From contig SEEM01000034.1 of the NCBI GenBank assembly GCA_004144595.1, positions 1-41,962 of the forward strand: a DNA stretch of 41,962 nt, written 5' to 3'. This document shows, piece by piece, positions 25,049-34,574 of the stretch (position 1 is its first letter; every line of letters starts with the position of its first letter). The notes below the pieces were generated by a model. The model was not told where the DNA came from and ran no database searches. It was given only the letters and a program-made list of their open reading frames with translations. Origin of the DNA: Hyphomicrobiales bacterium. GTDB lineage: Bacteria; Pseudomonadota; Alphaproteobacteria; Rhizobiales; Beijerinckiaceae. Position numbers and translations under genes: made by a program.

Positions 25049-26535
25049 GCTTGGCTTGCCCGCACTGGTTCCGGGCCCTCGCCGACCAAAGTTGGCACGC
25101 CCCGCAGCACGCCCTGAAAGTTGACGAGCGGCTCGCCGAGAGTGATTCCGCGACCATCGATCCGGTACTCGCGGATGGTGTCCTCATGCCCGCCCGTGCG
25201 CTTCTTCACGATAGAGATCGCGCGCCGCACCCTGCCGAGAGCCTCGAAGTAACGAAGCAGTATCACCGTGTCCGCCAGATAGGTGACATCCACCGGTGTA
25301 TTCATGTCCCCGACCAGCCCATGCTGCGCGACGGTCAGGAAAGTCGTGGCTCCTTGCCTATTCAAATACTGGAGCAGCTCGTGGATGTGCAGCACTAGCG
25401 CTTGTTCGTGCGGCATGGCGGCCTGGTAACCGTTCAGGCTATCAATGATCACCGTCCTGACGCCGTGTTCCTCGACGCAACGGCGCACCCGCTCGGCGAA
25501 CTCGCCGGGGCTCATCTCAGCAGCGTCGACCTGCTCGACGAAAAGCTTGCCTCCATCGACCATCGCCTGAAGGTCGATGCCAAGTTTCTTGGCTCGATCG
25601 AAGAGCAGCCCAAGCTCCTCGTCGAAGACAAACAAGCCGGCGGACTCGCCCCGTGAAATCGCACCTTCGATGAAAGTGAGGCCAAGCAGCGACTTGCCGG
25701 TGCCCGCCGGGCCCAGGACCAACACGCTCGATCCGCGTTCGATCCCACCTCCCAAAAGCGCGTCCAATTGGGATAAACCGCTCTTCAGCTCGTCGCGCAC
25801 GAATCGTGTCTTGTGCTCGGCGGCGACGAGACGGGGAAACACGCGCACGCCGCCGGTGAGGATGGACAAGTCGTGGTAGCCACCGCGATAGCGTCGGGCA
25901 CGATACTTCATGACGCGAAGGCGACGACGGTCGGCGCCGTATTCCGGCGTCGTCTCCTCCAGCCGGATCACGCCGTGAGCGACGCTATGCACCGTCTTGT
26001 CGTTGACGTCCGTCGTCAGGTCGTCGAGCATTAGCACCGTCGCGCCCCGTTTCGCGAAGTAATGCTTCAGCGCCAGGATCTGGCGCCGGTAGCGCAATGA
26101 GCCTTGGGCGAGAAGCCGGATTTCCGACAGACTGTCCAAGACGACGCGGTCGGGCTGTATCCGCTCAAACGCCTCGAAGATGCGCTTGGTTGTCTCGCCA
26201 AGTTCCAGATCCGACGAATAGAGCAGGCTCTGCTGCTGATCCTCGTCGAGAAGGAGCTCCGGGGGAACGAGCTCGAAGACCTCAATGCCCGCCATGTCCA
26301 AGCCATGAGAGGCCGCGCCGGCACGCAGCTCCTCCTCGGTTTCGGACAAAGTGATGTAAAGCGTGCGTTCGCCCGCCAGGGCGCCCGTCGACAGGAACTG
26401 GATCGAGATCGTGGTCTTGCCCGTTCCGGGGTTGCCTTCGAGAAGAAACAGGCGCCGCCTTTCCAATCCGCCCCCGAGAACGTTGTCCAACCCGGTGACG
26501 CCTGTCAGAGCTGGCTTATCGAATGGCTTGATCAC
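25045..26535 (-). CDS. KaiC-like double RecA-domain ATPase
   Basis: This is a 496-residue product from a GTG start with GGAGG six bases ahead. There are two RecA/KaiC domains: the first with GNPGTGKT (34-41) and the Glu pair in TLYITLSETEEEL, the second with GPAGTGKS (about 275) and VFDEELG. At the cyanobacterial autophosphorylation site (Ser431-Thr432 before DT) the sequence reads VTYLADT, so Thr-Tyr replaces Ser-Thr; this alignment is by eye. There is no kaiA or kaiB here, so it should not be called a circadian clock. KaiC-like proteins next to kinases are usually thought to act in stress or time-dependent signalling. The stop overlaps the hybrid kinase ATG. Confidence 0.88.
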   Translation of the reverse strand: MIKPFDKPALTGVTGLDNVLGGGLERRRLFLLEGNPGTGKTTISIQFLSTGALAGERTLYITLSETEEELRAGAASHGLDMAGIEVFELVPPELLLDEDQQQSLLYSSDLELGETTKRIFEAFERIQPDRVVLDSLSEIRLLAQGSLRYRRQILALKHYFAKRGATVLMLDDLTTDVNDKTVHSVAHGVIRLEETTPEYGADRRRLRVMKYRARRYRGGYHDLSILTGGVRVFPRLVAAEHKTRFVRDELKSGLSQLDALLGGGIERGSSVLVLGPAGTGKSLLGLTFIEGAISRGESAGLFVFDEELGLLFDRAKKLGIDLQAMVDGGKLFVEQVDAAEMSPGEFAERVRRCVEEHGVRTVIIDSLNGYQAAMPHEQALVLHIHELLQYLNRQGATTFLTVAQHGLVGDMNTPVDVTYLADTVILLRYFEALGRVRRAISIVKKRTGGHEDTIREYRIDGRGITLGEPLVNFQGVLRGVPTLVGEGPEPVRASQA

Positions 26536-27158
26536 ATCAACCTCCAGCGACCGTCGATACCCCTCGGGCCGTCACGGATAAGCAATCCGTACGGACGGCC
26601 CTCGATCCCGACGTGGGCCGGAGGCCGATAAACACGCGGCTTATTCTTCGGCAATGGCAAAAGACACGAGGCGGCTTATATGTTGCCAAGTTTCGTTCGG
26701 GTACGCAAAATAACCGAGTCGCGGCCAGACGTGCGTCGGATACGGCCCCAGGCCGGACCGCCGCCGGTCGAGATATGAGCGCTGAGCGAATTGCGGGCGA
26801 TCCGGTAGCGGGACGCAGCGCGAACGCCAAACCACATCCGTCTGAAATGCCCTCGGTCGATCCGTCCCCGGCAATCGCCATGATCCTGCACTGCTTGGAG
26901 CGAGCCAGGCATCGACAACCAGACCATATCGGAACCTCGACCCAGCCAAGATTGATCCTAGGACGCTTCTCGAAATAGATTTCCTGGCGTCATCGCCCAA
27001 GCAGATCCCGCAAGACGAGTTGCCGGGCGTGGGCACGAAAAAGTTCCGCCCAAGACGCCAAAGGGCAATAAAGCGACCGGGAATCTAAGGAAGTTAAGGC
27101 CCAGCAGAGCATGGCGGCGCAGGCCTCAGCTTTTCCGGTTCAAAAGACATCATCGCGC
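26536..27158. other. Intergenic region without a supported gene
   Basis: About 620 bp lies between the 3' end of the glycosyltransferase cluster and the start of the kaiC-like gene. Frames open on both strands lack recognisable composition or motifs. GGAAC/GTTCC words occur near 26935 and 27043 but without a matching -10. The kaiC-like promoter should lie here; I could not locate it. Confidence 0.5.
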
Positions 27159-28016
27159 TTAGAAGCGCTGATGCCGCGGGCAGGTGGCTACATCAACATC
27201 CCGCATCGACGGATGACGAATTATCGAAAGCGCATCGCTTGAACGATTTACAAATCCACGATTGACGAAGGATTCTAGCCATCCCTCCATAGGCCAAACG
27301 CCCCACTTTCCATGAAAGAGCTGGGCGTTCCGTACGATATCGATGAAGTGCTGTAGCGGCGGGTCGACAACGCCGTGATACTGATGGTACGCGCTGGCTC
27401 CCCCCAGAAACAGCAGTTTCAGACAGGCTTCCCGTGCGCGGAAGGCAAAGTCGGTATCCTCAGCGCCGTAGCCCGTGAAACCCTCGTCGAACCCGCCGAT
27501 GCGCGCGAAGGCAGCGCTTGAGATGCCGAAAGCGAGAGACCAGAACAAGCCGTAGTTAGGCTCGCGCGCCAGGCCACAGGCCGGAAAGCGGCGCACGGGA
27601 TGGGGCAGGCCCGCCGCCTTCAGCGAGACTTCACACCAATCTCCATCCTTCGTATCGCCTGAGGCCAGATACCGGACTTCAGCGCAAATTAACGCGTCTT
27701 GGTTGTCCAAGGCGCTGGCCATGGCTGCAACCAGATCGCTCCCGGGAATGCAGTCCACGTCGAGAAAAAGCAGGCGATCGGTTCCGGCGCTTGCGGCGGC
27801 AAGATTGCGTGCCTGCGCCAACGGCAGCCCATCGGTCTCGAGGCGTATCAGCGTGATCGGGAAATCGGCCACCATCCGCGGGACTGGGGGATCGCTCATG
27901 TCGACGATCACCAGCTCTGCAGGCGCAACAGTGCTGCGCCGGAGGCCCTCCACGAGATTGTTCAGATGATCCGTGCGGTTCTTCACCAGTGTAAGGACGC
28001 TGATCATTCCGGCCAC
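27159..28016 (-). CDS. Glycosyltransferase family 2 with C-terminal galactosyltransferase-like domain
   Basis: This is a 285-residue product. The GT-A nucleotide-binding half has ISVLTLVKNR, LVIVDMSD and the metal-binding LFLDVDC (D-x-D). The second half carries GGFDEGFTGYGAEDTDFAFR, the acceptor/catalytic-base block typical of the Glyco_transf_7C type. It lacks a signal or membrane segment, so it is cytosolic. Either Met1 or Met4 may start. It is the last of eight minus-strand genes and overlaps the methyltransferase by 13 bp. It probably adds one sugar to the cluster's product; donor and acceptor are unknown. Confidence 0.9.
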   Translation of the reverse strand: MAGMISVLTLVKNRTDHLNNLVEGLRRSTVAPAELVIVDMSDPPVPRMVADFPITLIRLETDGLPLAQARNLAAASAGTDRLLFLDVDCIPGSDLVAAMASALDNQDALICAEVRYLASGDTKDGDWCEVSLKAAGLPHPVRRFPACGLAREPNYGLFWSLAFGISSAAFARIGGFDEGFTGYGAEDTDFAFRAREACLKLLFLGGASAYHQYHGVVDPPLQHFIDIVRNAQLFHGKWGVWPMEGWLESFVNRGFVNRSSDALSIIRHPSMRDVDVATCPRHQRF

Positions 28017-28594
28017 CGGCGCCAGAGATCGAGCCGGTATTTCACCTCGCGCTCATGCCGAACCCTCTCCAGTTCGCCTGCCATGGCTCCCTGTAGCGCC
28101 TCGACCGCGGAGTCGCCGCTTTGCGGGTAGTCTGTTTCTCCGGTCCAATGGACCAGTATGAGATCGCCGCCCGGCGCCAGCAGAGCGAGCAGCCGGCTGG
28201 CGGCCAGTGCGAGATCGGCGTTGTTCCAATAATAAGCGACCTCTGAAAGCACGATGAGGTCGAATTCCCCCTGAGCGGGAACCTCTATGGGAAAGTTCAT
28301 CCGGACGAAGCGAACACCACCCAGCGTGGCGCATCGGCTCGTGGCGCGCGCTAAGGCAGTTTCGCTGACGTCGAGCGCCAGCAGCGCGTCGCAGTGTCCG
28401 GCAAGCCGCTGCGTCAAGACGCCGTTGGCGCAGCCAATCTCAAGGGCGTTCGGATAGTGCCGGCTGCCCAGGGCGGCCAAGGTATGATCGTATTTGGCCT
28501 GCTCATATGGGCTCGTTTCGAAGCCCCAAGGGTCCGGGGTGCCGGCGAACATCTCCTCAAAGTAAGCGGGCGGCAGGCTATCTAGAGATCGCAT
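28004..28594 (-). CDS. SAM-dependent methyltransferase (NodS-like class I)
   Basis: This is a 196-residue product from the ATG at 28594; the longer frame is antisense-like shadow of the PIG-L gene. It opens with YFEEMFAGTPDPWGFETSPYEQAKYDHTL, split by the conserved PWGF motif characteristic of NodS-like methyltransferases. Motif I is ALEIGCANG, followed by LLALDVSE and FDLIVLSEVAYYW. NodS N-methylates a deacetylated sugar amine during Nod-factor synthesis. The PIG-L deacetylase gene immediately upstream, overlapping by 17 bp, makes a similar deacetylate-then-methylate order plausible here, but this is inference. Confidence 0.9.
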   Translation of the reverse strand: MRSLDSLPPAYFEEMFAGTPDPWGFETSPYEQAKYDHTLAALGSRHYPNALEIGCANGVLTQRLAGHCDALLALDVSETALARATSRCATLGGVRFVRMNFPIEVPAQGEFDLIVLSEVAYYWNNADLALAASRLLALLAPGGDLILVHWTGETDYPQSGDSAVEALQGAMAGELERVRHEREVKYRLDLWRRWPE

Positions 28595-29312
28595 CGCGAC
28601 CAATCCTCTCGTAAAGGAGGTCGAAGGCAGGCATCCGCAGCTTGGCTGCCGACAGGCGGAAACCCTCGCCGAATTGCGGAGTGATCTGGCTTCGGTGGGC
28701 CGCGAGCGCCCGGTTGCGCAGTCCGAGCAGCATTGTCGGGGTGCGCAGAGCGCGATAGCCCGCCGATGGCGGCTCCGCTGCCCAGACGACATATTCATAG
28801 ACGCCTAGCGGCCGTATGGCGGACGCCGCAACAGCAGACGCGAGCGCGTAGGCGGACTCATGATCGCAATGGGGCTCGTGGCGCGCTGTCACTGCCAATG
28901 CATCGACGCGGCGTTCGCGGCACACCGCAGCGAGTCGGCGTCGCGCCAGTTCAAAACCCGCCTCGCCAGCGGTGAATGGGTGCGCATCGGACCATTCGAG
29001 AAACATCGGCGGCGGCGCGGTGCGGCCAGCCAGCAGCCTGACGGCCAGCGCAGCTTCGCGGCGCCGGGCGGCAATGAGGCGCGCGCGAGAGGCCGGCCCC
29101 TCATGGTTGTGAGAGCCGACGCCGTCGGTGAGGATTACCACGCCAGCTAGTGCATTCCTCGAGGCCGCGTCGGCGATCAGCGCACCGCAGCCGAGCGTCT
29201 CGTCATCGGCGTGGGGCGCCAATATCAGCCAGCGCGCAGATGCCCTCACGCTTGCCGCGAGTGGGCGCGCAGAAAGGGGCCGGCTTACCACAGCCGGTCG
29301 TCCTGCCCCCAA
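28578..29312 (-). CDS. PIG-L/LmbE-family N-deacetylase
   Basis: This is a 244-residue product. The zinc/catalytic motif PHADDE is at 33-38 (family H-x-D-D), followed by TLGCGALIADA. A second metal-site block, RHEPHCDHESAY, lies near residue 150. Members remove acetyl groups from GlcNAc-type sugars in GPI, mycothiol, bacillithiol and antibiotic pathways. It overlaps the methyltransferase gene by 17 bp and the acyl-CoA dehydrogenase-like gene by 28 bp, so all three are probably made together. The substrate is unknown; a GlcNAc-containing glycoside built by the neighbouring transferases is the natural guess. Confidence 0.92.
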   Translation of the reverse strand: MGAGRPAVVSRPLSARPLAASVRASARWLILAPHADDETLGCGALIADAASRNALAGVVILTDGVGSHNHEGPASRARLIAARRREAALAVRLLAGRTAPPPMFLEWSDAHPFTAGEAGFELARRRLAAVCRERRVDALAVTARHEPHCDHESAYALASAVAASAIRPLGVYEYVVWAAEPPSAGYRALRTPTMLLGLRNRALAAHRSQITPQFGEGFRLSAAKLRMPAFDLLYERIGRDAISR

Positions 29313-30436
29313 ACATCATGATCGAGCCAGGCGATCGCCGCCTGGTCGCGAGCATAATCGGGGCCCGCCTGACGAAGATATAGGCTCAAATCGCGAGTGA
29401 TCTTGTCGATACGCTGACCGTCGAAGGCGCTGCGCGTTCCCACGATGCGAGCCGATAGTTCCATGACGTCGAGCGCCGCACGTTCGACGATACCGCGCGC
29501 CATGCGCACGAAGTCGGGCGCGTCCGGTGCATCATCGGCTGCGCGCTGCGCGGCCTCGCGGACCCAGAGATAGGCAGTCCGCGCCGCCGCCACCGCTTCG
29601 CCGAACTTGACCCGCTGCAGCGGATCGCCGCGTGCGGAGTCAGACATGGCTGAGCGGGTCTCGGCCAAAAGGCCTTCGATCCCGCCGAGCTGGACGGCCA
29701 GGAAGCGCCAAGCTCCGGCGGTGAAACGCGGCTCGCAGCCATAGTCGCCGGGAGCCCCCAGCAGATGGGCGTCGTATGGTTTCAGCCCGCTTACATCGTA
29801 GCTGCCGCTGCCCGTCGCCCGCATGCCGCGCACGCGCCAGGCCGACAGGTCGGCACGTGCTGGAATATCTGCGGGGACGACCACGAGCTGCGTCACGCCA
29901 TCCTCCCGCCTTGCCGTGATGACGGCATGGGCGAGGCCACCGGCCCCCGTCGCAAACGCTTTCGCGCCCGAGAGCAACCAGCCGTCGCCGCCGCGTGTCA
30001 AAGTCACCCCAGGCGGTGGCTCTGTTGCCCACACGCCGTAGAAAGCGCCGTCACGCAGGCGCAGGCTCAGACTCGCTTTCTGCTGGGACGAACCAAACCA
30101 GGCGAAGAGCTTCAGCGCATTCACGTGCCCCTCGAAGATGCGCCCGAGGCTGAGATCGGCCCGGCCGACGACACGCAGCACGTTCATCAGCGCGGTGTTC
30201 TCGGCCCGGGCATCGGCGAAGCTTTCGCCGCCGCTTTCGGGAGGTGCGAAGAGCCGGTGCAGTCCCGCCGCCCGCAAAGTTTCGACACTCTCTAGCGGAT
30301 AGAGGGGTGCCGCGTCATAGCGCGCGCCGGATTCAACCAGCCGATCGACAACGGCCTGGACGCGAGGCCTGAAATCATGCGGTTCCAGGGCGGACGGCAA
30401 AGCCTCTTTGCTCTGCTTGTGATCAGTCTGACGCAC
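29285..30436 (-). CDS. Acyl-CoA dehydrogenase-like flavoprotein
   Basis: This is a 383-residue product with the ACAD layout: helical N-terminal domain (LRAAGLHRLFAPPESGG), central beta-domain with FYGVWATEPPPGVTL and GWLLSGAKAFATGAGG, and helical C-terminal domain (IVERAALDVMELSARIVGTRSAF). It is shorter and more divergent than beta-oxidation enzymes, and I do not see the usual Glu catalytic-base context with confidence. The position, sandwiched between glycosyltransferase and deacetylase genes with overlaps on both sides, argues for a tailoring oxidation (dehydrogenation or N-hydroxylation) rather than fatty-acid breakdown. Confidence 0.85.
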   Translation of the reverse strand: MRQTDHKQSKEALPSALEPHDFRPRVQAVVDRLVESGARYDAAPLYPLESVETLRAAGLHRLFAPPESGGESFADARAENTALMNVLRVVGRADLSLGRIFEGHVNALKLFAWFGSSQQKASLSLRLRDGAFYGVWATEPPPGVTLTRGGDGWLLSGAKAFATGAGGLAHAVITARREDGVTQLVVVPADIPARADLSAWRVRGMRATGSGSYDVSGLKPYDAHLLGAPGDYGCEPRFTAGAWRFLAVQLGGIEGLLAETRSAMSDSARGDPLQRVKFGEAVAAARTAYLWVREAAQRAADDAPDAPDFVRMARGIVERAALDVMELSARIVGTRSAFDGQRIDKITRDLSLYLRQAGPDYARDQAAIAWLDHDVWGQDDRLW

Positions 30437-31472
30437 GGGGCATGCCCTCCTGGGCTGTCGCGATGAGGAATTCCGCAGCTTGGCGTGCGCCCTCGGGATT
30501 GTGCAGTCGGAGCAGAGCGCTTGATTTCAGGGCCTGCGCCGCGGCGATCAGGTCGGGCCAATCCGCTGCATCGGGCCAATGATCTAGGACGATCGCGGCT
30601 TCCAACGCTGCAAGCTGGCGCGCCTTGGAAGTCTGTTCGCCGAAGGGCCGCGGTTGCGGCAGGCAGATGAACGGGCGCTGCGTCGCGATCACCGTGTTGA
30701 CCACTCCGTCGCCCGCCGCGCCCACGACGAGGCTGGCGGCAGCGATCTCGGCCTCTGCATTCTCTACCCATCCAAGCAGCGCCAGGTTGCCGGGGATCGA
30801 GGCAGGCGGTGAAACCGGGCCGATGACGCGCCAGTTCAGAGCGGGCGTCGCACGTGCGGCCGCCGCCAGATCTTGGCCGTTCCCCCTGGCGCCGCCGAGC
30901 CCATTGACGACGAGCACCGTATCGGGCCGTCGTTCGGGGCGGTCTGGTCCCGCCGTGGCTAGACCCGGGCAGAACCGGGTCCGGGCCCGGACCCATTCGT
31001 CCGTTTCGAGATCGTCGATATCCCGATGAAACGGGGCGAGTAGTGCCTTCGCGCCACGAAACGCATCGCGATGTGCGGCGTCGTCGCGCAGCCCGCCGAG
31101 CCTAACGTAGACGGTCGGCGTCGCCGCAAGTCGCGCCAGCATCGCGATCTCGACCGAGACGTCGATCACCATCAGGGATGGACGGATCTGCGCGATCCAG
31201 TCGGTGAGCTGCGAGACCCGCCTGCGGACACCGTCGTGATGGCAGGGGGCATAATGCAGGGCATCCGGGCGGTCGCCGGCCTCATCGCGCGCATCGAACG
31301 AGGCGGCGCCGGGCAAGCGGTCGTCGGGCAGGTCGAGACAAGCAACATCGCCCGTTCGGCCGTCCAGCCCTGTCCCGATCAACGTGAACGTGCCAGGCGG
31401 CGCTGCCCGTGCGATCGCCAAGGCGCGCTGTCGGTGGCCGTCGCCGTGATGGTGGACGTAGTAGCCGATCAT
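30423..31472 (-). CDS. GT-B fold glycosyltransferase (MurG/UGT-like)
   Basis: This is a 349-residue product. The start MIGYYVHHHGDGHRQRALAIA gives the N-terminal Gly/His loop of MurG-like GT-B enzymes. The C-terminal half has VLVVNGLGGARGNG and a donor-site region reading ASLVVGAAGDGVVNTVIATQRPFICLPQPRPFGEQ, which matches the nucleotide-sugar binding block of the MGT/MurG group. No membrane helix. It overlaps the neighbouring GT2 by ATGA and the ACAD-like gene by 14 bp. Donor and acceptor are unknown. Confidence 0.85.
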   Translation of the reverse strand: MIGYYVHHHGDGHRQRALAIARAAPPGTFTLIGTGLDGRTGDVACLDLPDDRLPGAASFDARDEAGDRPDALHYAPCHHDGVRRRVSQLTDWIAQIRPSLMVIDVSVEIAMLARLAATPTVYVRLGGLRDDAAHRDAFRGAKALLAPFHRDIDDLETDEWVRARTRFCPGLATAGPDRPERRPDTVLVVNGLGGARGNGQDLAAAARATPALNWRVIGPVSPPASIPGNLALLGWVENAEAEIAAASLVVGAAGDGVVNTVIATQRPFICLPQPRPFGEQTSKARQLAALEAAIVLDHWPDAADWPDLIAAAQALKSSALLRLHNPEGARQAAEFLIATAQEGMPRASD

Positions 31473-32440
31473 GACCCAAGGCCCATGTCGGCCAACACCG
31501 CGTCATGCGGCATGCGGGGCAGAGCGCGTTCGGCTTCAATCAGCCGGCCGGTGTCGCAAACTGCCTGCCGCATCTCGCGACGCCATAGAGCGCGCTGACG
31601 CCAATGGCTGAGCGCGGGGGCCAGTTCTATGCCGCCATTCGCTGCGGTGTCGCCCATGCGCTTCATCATCTCGGCCATGCCATTGGCGGCGCGTCCGTCT
31701 TGACGCACCGACACCCGGGTCCAGACGGACATCGGATGGACGAGACGCCCACCGGCGCTGAGTGCGGCGTCGACCAGAGCGCGATCCTCACCGGATGCGA
31801 GCAACGGAACACCTCCCGACCGACGATAAATCTCGGCGGTCATAGCCAAGCTGCCGCCGGTGTGGTCGCCATGGCGGGGCGGCGGATCCCAAGGGCTGGG
31901 ATCGATCTCGTCCTCAATCTCGCGGACTTCCGTCCAATAGCGATCCCACAAGGCCCTGGCGGCAGACAGTTCCGGTGGGATCGGGTCGTTGTCATCCAGC
32001 ACCAGCCGACCGCCGACGATAGTGCCACCGGCTGCGATGGCGTCGAGATTGGTTGTGATCCAATCCGAAGGCGGCCGTGCATCGGCATCGGTTGCGATCA
32101 GCACGCCGGCTTTGTCGCCGAGCTGTTCGAGGCCTGCGATCATCGCGGAGGCACGGGCCGAGCCAACATGGGCGAGGTCGGGCGCGAAGGAGACGATGTC
32201 AAGCCCGATCGCCAGCCGACCGCGATGGCGCTCGGCGATACCCGCGATCGCCTCCGCCGACCGGTCGGTTGAGTTGTTGAGGCAGATGGCAACCGGGACC
32301 AGGCCCGCAACATCCTGCTGCGCCAGCGCCTCAAGCAGGCGCGGCAGGCGCTCCTCCTCGTTGCGCGCGGGAACGCAGACGCAGAACGGCAGACGAGCCG
32401 TCATGGGCCGTTTCACAGCCGGGTCACCATCACCGACCAT
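31469..32440 (-). CDS. Glycosyltransferase family 2
   Basis: This is a 323-residue product if the ATG at 32440 is used; ATG at 32404 (MTARLPFCVCVP) gives 311 residues and starts right at the fold. It has the GT-A motifs CVPARNEEERLP, ICLNNSTDRS (the N-N-S/D loop), VLIATDADARP (D-x-D) and GEDRALVDAAL. The C-terminus is helical with many basic residues (WRQRALWRREMRQ), which may contact the membrane or a lipid acceptor. It begins just 5 bp after the katE stop and overlaps the next transferase by 4 bp. Confidence 0.9.
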   Translation of the reverse strand: MVGDGDPAVKRPMTARLPFCVCVPARNEEERLPRLLEALAQQDVAGLVPVAICLNNSTDRSAEAIAGIAERHRGRLAIGLDIVSFAPDLAHVGSARASAMIAGLEQLGDKAGVLIATDADARPPSDWITTNLDAIAAGGTIVGGRLVLDDNDPIPPELSAARALWDRYWTEVREIEDEIDPSPWDPPPRHGDHTGGSLAMTAEIYRRSGGVPLLASGEDRALVDAALSAGGRLVHPMSVWTRVSVRQDGRAANGMAEMMKRMGDTAANGGIELAPALSHWRQRALWRREMRQAVCDTGRLIEAERALPRMPHDAVLADMGLGS

Positions 32441-32445
32441 CGCCT

Positions 32446-34542
32446 TCAGGTCAGCATGCGGACGCCGGGCTCACGTGCCCATTGCCGCGTGCGTGCTGGG
32501 GTCAGAAAGGCATCGAGCGCCTTGCCGAGCTCGACAATGCCGTCGTCGGACTTGACGCCTGCCTTGTCGAGCAGCGGCTTGGCCTCGGTGCTGTGGCCGA
32601 TCGCCTTGAGGTGCCCGAAGGCGTCCTTGGCGAAGTCGATCGCCGCACCTTCGTTCATCAGTTCCGCGCAGCCAGCCTCAGACAGCACCAAGGCTACCGC
32701 GTCGAAGATGACGGATGGGGTGCCTGCAAGCTGGCCGTCCGCTCTCAGCGCCTTGCCGCCCTTGAGCGTCACGCCGCCGATCTTGGGCGCCACGATCTTG
32801 ACCGTTCCGCCTTCGCCTTCCACGGCCGCCTTGAGCCCGGCGACGATCGTGCCGTCCGCGCCGTCGGAGACCAGGATGCCGACGCTGCGGCCCTTGAGCG
32901 TCTCGGGGTACTTGCCGACGATCCTGAGTGCCGGCGAGGCGTCCATATCGACCGGCGTCACGGCGGACTGGGAGGCTTTCGGCAACGCCATGGCGAGCCC
33001 GTCGGCAACACGCTGCGCCAGCGTCTCGTCGACATTGACGAGATTGGCCATAACCCGGTTGCGGACATGTTCGAGTGTGACCTTGGACAGCTCGAAAACA
33101 AGCGCCGTGGCGATATGGGCCTGCTCAATCTCGCTCTGTGAGCTGAAGAACAGCCGGGCATGGCTGTAATGGTCGGCGAAGCTCTCAGCCCGCAGGCGGA
33201 CCTTGTGCTCCTCGAGCGGAACCGCCGCTGTGCGGAAGCCTTCGACGGGGGCCTCGCGCGGGCCGCCATCCTCGCCGGCTTCGGACAGGCTGTTGGGCTC
33301 GTAATTGGCCCGGCCCTTGAACACCTGCGTCTGCATCTGGCCGTCGCGCTGCAGGTTCTGGAAGGGGCAGCCCTTGGCCTTGTTGATCGGGATCTGATGG
33401 AAGTTGACGGTGCCCAGCCGCGACAGCTGCGTGTCTTGGTACGAAAACAGCCGCCCCTGAAGCAGCGGATCCTCCGAGACGTCGATGCCGGGCGGCATGT
33501 TCGTCGGCAGGAAGGCGACCTGCTCGGTCTCGGCGAAGAAATTGTCCGGGTTGCGGTTCAGGACCATGCGGCCGATCACCCGGATCGGCACTAGTTCCTC
33601 GGGGATTAGCTTGGTTGCGTCGAGGATGTCGAAGGGCAGCGCGTCGGCTTCGGCCTGGGTCAGAAGCTGGACGCCGAACTCCCATTCGGGAAAGTCGCCC
33701 TTGTCGATCGCCTCGTAGAGATCGCGGCGATGATAATCGGGGTCGGCACCGGCGATCTTCACCGCTTCGTCCCAGCAGGTCGACTGCGTGCCGAGCTTGG
33801 GCCGCCAGTGGAACTTAACCAGCGTCGGCTCGTCCTTGTCGTTGAGCAGGCGGAATGTATTGACGCCAAACCCTTCGATCATCCGCAGCGAGCGCGGGAT
33901 CGTCCGGTCCGACATCGCCCACATGATCATATGGGTCGATTCCGGCATCAGCCCGATGAAGTCCCAGAACGTGTCGTGAGCGCTGGCAGCCTGCGGATAG
34001 CCGCGATCGGCCTCCATCTTCACCGCATGGATCAGGTCGGGGAACTTGATCGCATCCTGGATGAAGAAGACCGGGATGTTGTTGCCGACGAGGTCCCAGT
34101 TGCCCTCCTTGGTGTAGAATTTCACCGCGAATCCGCGCACATCGCGGGGAGTATCGACTGAGCCCGCGCCGCCGGCGACAGTCGAGAAGCGCGTGAAGAG
34201 TTCGGTCTTGACCCCGACTTCGGTCAGGATCTTGGCGCGCGAGAATTCGGCCAGCGAGTCCGTCAGCTCGAAATAGCCATGCGCGGCCGAGCCGCGGGCA
34301 TGGACGATGCGCTCCGGGATGCGCTCATGGTCGAAATGCTGGATCTTCTCCCGCAGCACGAAGTCCTCGAGCAGCGTCGGCCCGCGGCTCCCGGCTTTCA
34401 GCGAGTTCTGATTGTCGCTTACGGGGACGCCGTGGTTGGTCGTTATACGGGCGTCGGGCGCGGATGCCGTCTGATGCAGTTCGCCGCCATTGCCCTGCTT
34501 GGCTTTGGTTGTCGTCGAGTCGTCTCGCGGTGAGCGGGCCAT
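32446..34542 (-). CDS. katE: Large-subunit monofunctional catalase (KatE/HPII type)
   Basis: This is a 698-residue product from the ATG at 34542, with AAGGA upstream. The catalytic His is in [10 protein letters not shown], the Asn region in [20 protein letters not shown], and the heme-ligand Tyr in [14 protein letters not shown]. The C-terminal ~150 residues (from [22 protein letters not shown]) are the flavodoxin-like DJ-1/PfpI domain that marks clade-2 large catalases. Product: H2O2 disproportionation in the cytosol. It lies inside the glycosyltransferase cluster, 32 bp after the GT4 gene, with no promoter of its own seen, so it is probably read from the EcfG-type promoter at 35803-35828. 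Confidence 0.95.
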   Translation of the reverse strand: MARSPRDDSTTTKAKQGNGGELHQTASAPDARITTNHGVPVSDNQNSLKAGSRGPTLLEDFVLREKIQHFDHERIPERIVHARGSAAHGYFELTDSLAEFSRAKILTEVGVKTELFTRFSTVAGGAGSVDTPRDVRGFAVKFYTKEGNWDLVGNNIPVFFIQDAIKFPDLIHAVKMEADRGYPQAASAHDTFWDFIGLMPESTHMIMWAMSDRTIPRSLRMIEGFGVNTFRLLNDKDEPTLVKFHWRPKLGTQSTCWDEAVKIAGADPDYHRRDLYEAIDKGDFPEWEFGVQLLTQAEADALPFDILDATKLIPEELVPIRVIGRMVLNRNPDNFFAETEQVAFLPTNMPPGIDVSEDPLLQGRLFSYQDTQLSRLGTVNFHQIPINKAKGCPFQNLQRDGQMQTQVFKGRANYEPNSLSEAGEDGGPREAPVEGFRTAAVPLEEHKVRLRAESFADHYSHARLFFSSQSEIEQAHIATALVFELSKVTLEHVRNRVMANLVNVDETLAQRVADGLAMALPKASQSAVTPVDMDASPALRIVGKYPETLKGRSVGILVSDGADGTIVAGLKAAVEGEGGTVKIVAPKIGGVTLKGGKALRADGQLAGTPSVIFDAVALVLSEAGCAELMNEGAAIDFAKDAFGHLKAIGHSTEAKPLLDKAGVKSDDGIVELGKALDAFLTPARTRQWAREPGVRMLT

Positions 34543-34574
34543 GGGTGCAGATCCTTGCGTCGAGAGGGTTGGAT

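Noticed and set aside
25045..26535. Circadian clock gene
   Set aside because: There is no kaiA or kaiB nearby and the clock phosphosites are not conserved by eye; only KaiC-like ATPase is supported.
26613..27036. Open frames on both strands between the glycosyltransferase cluster and the kaiC-like gene
   Set aside because: Neither has recognisable motifs or a convincing ribosome site, and they contradict one another.
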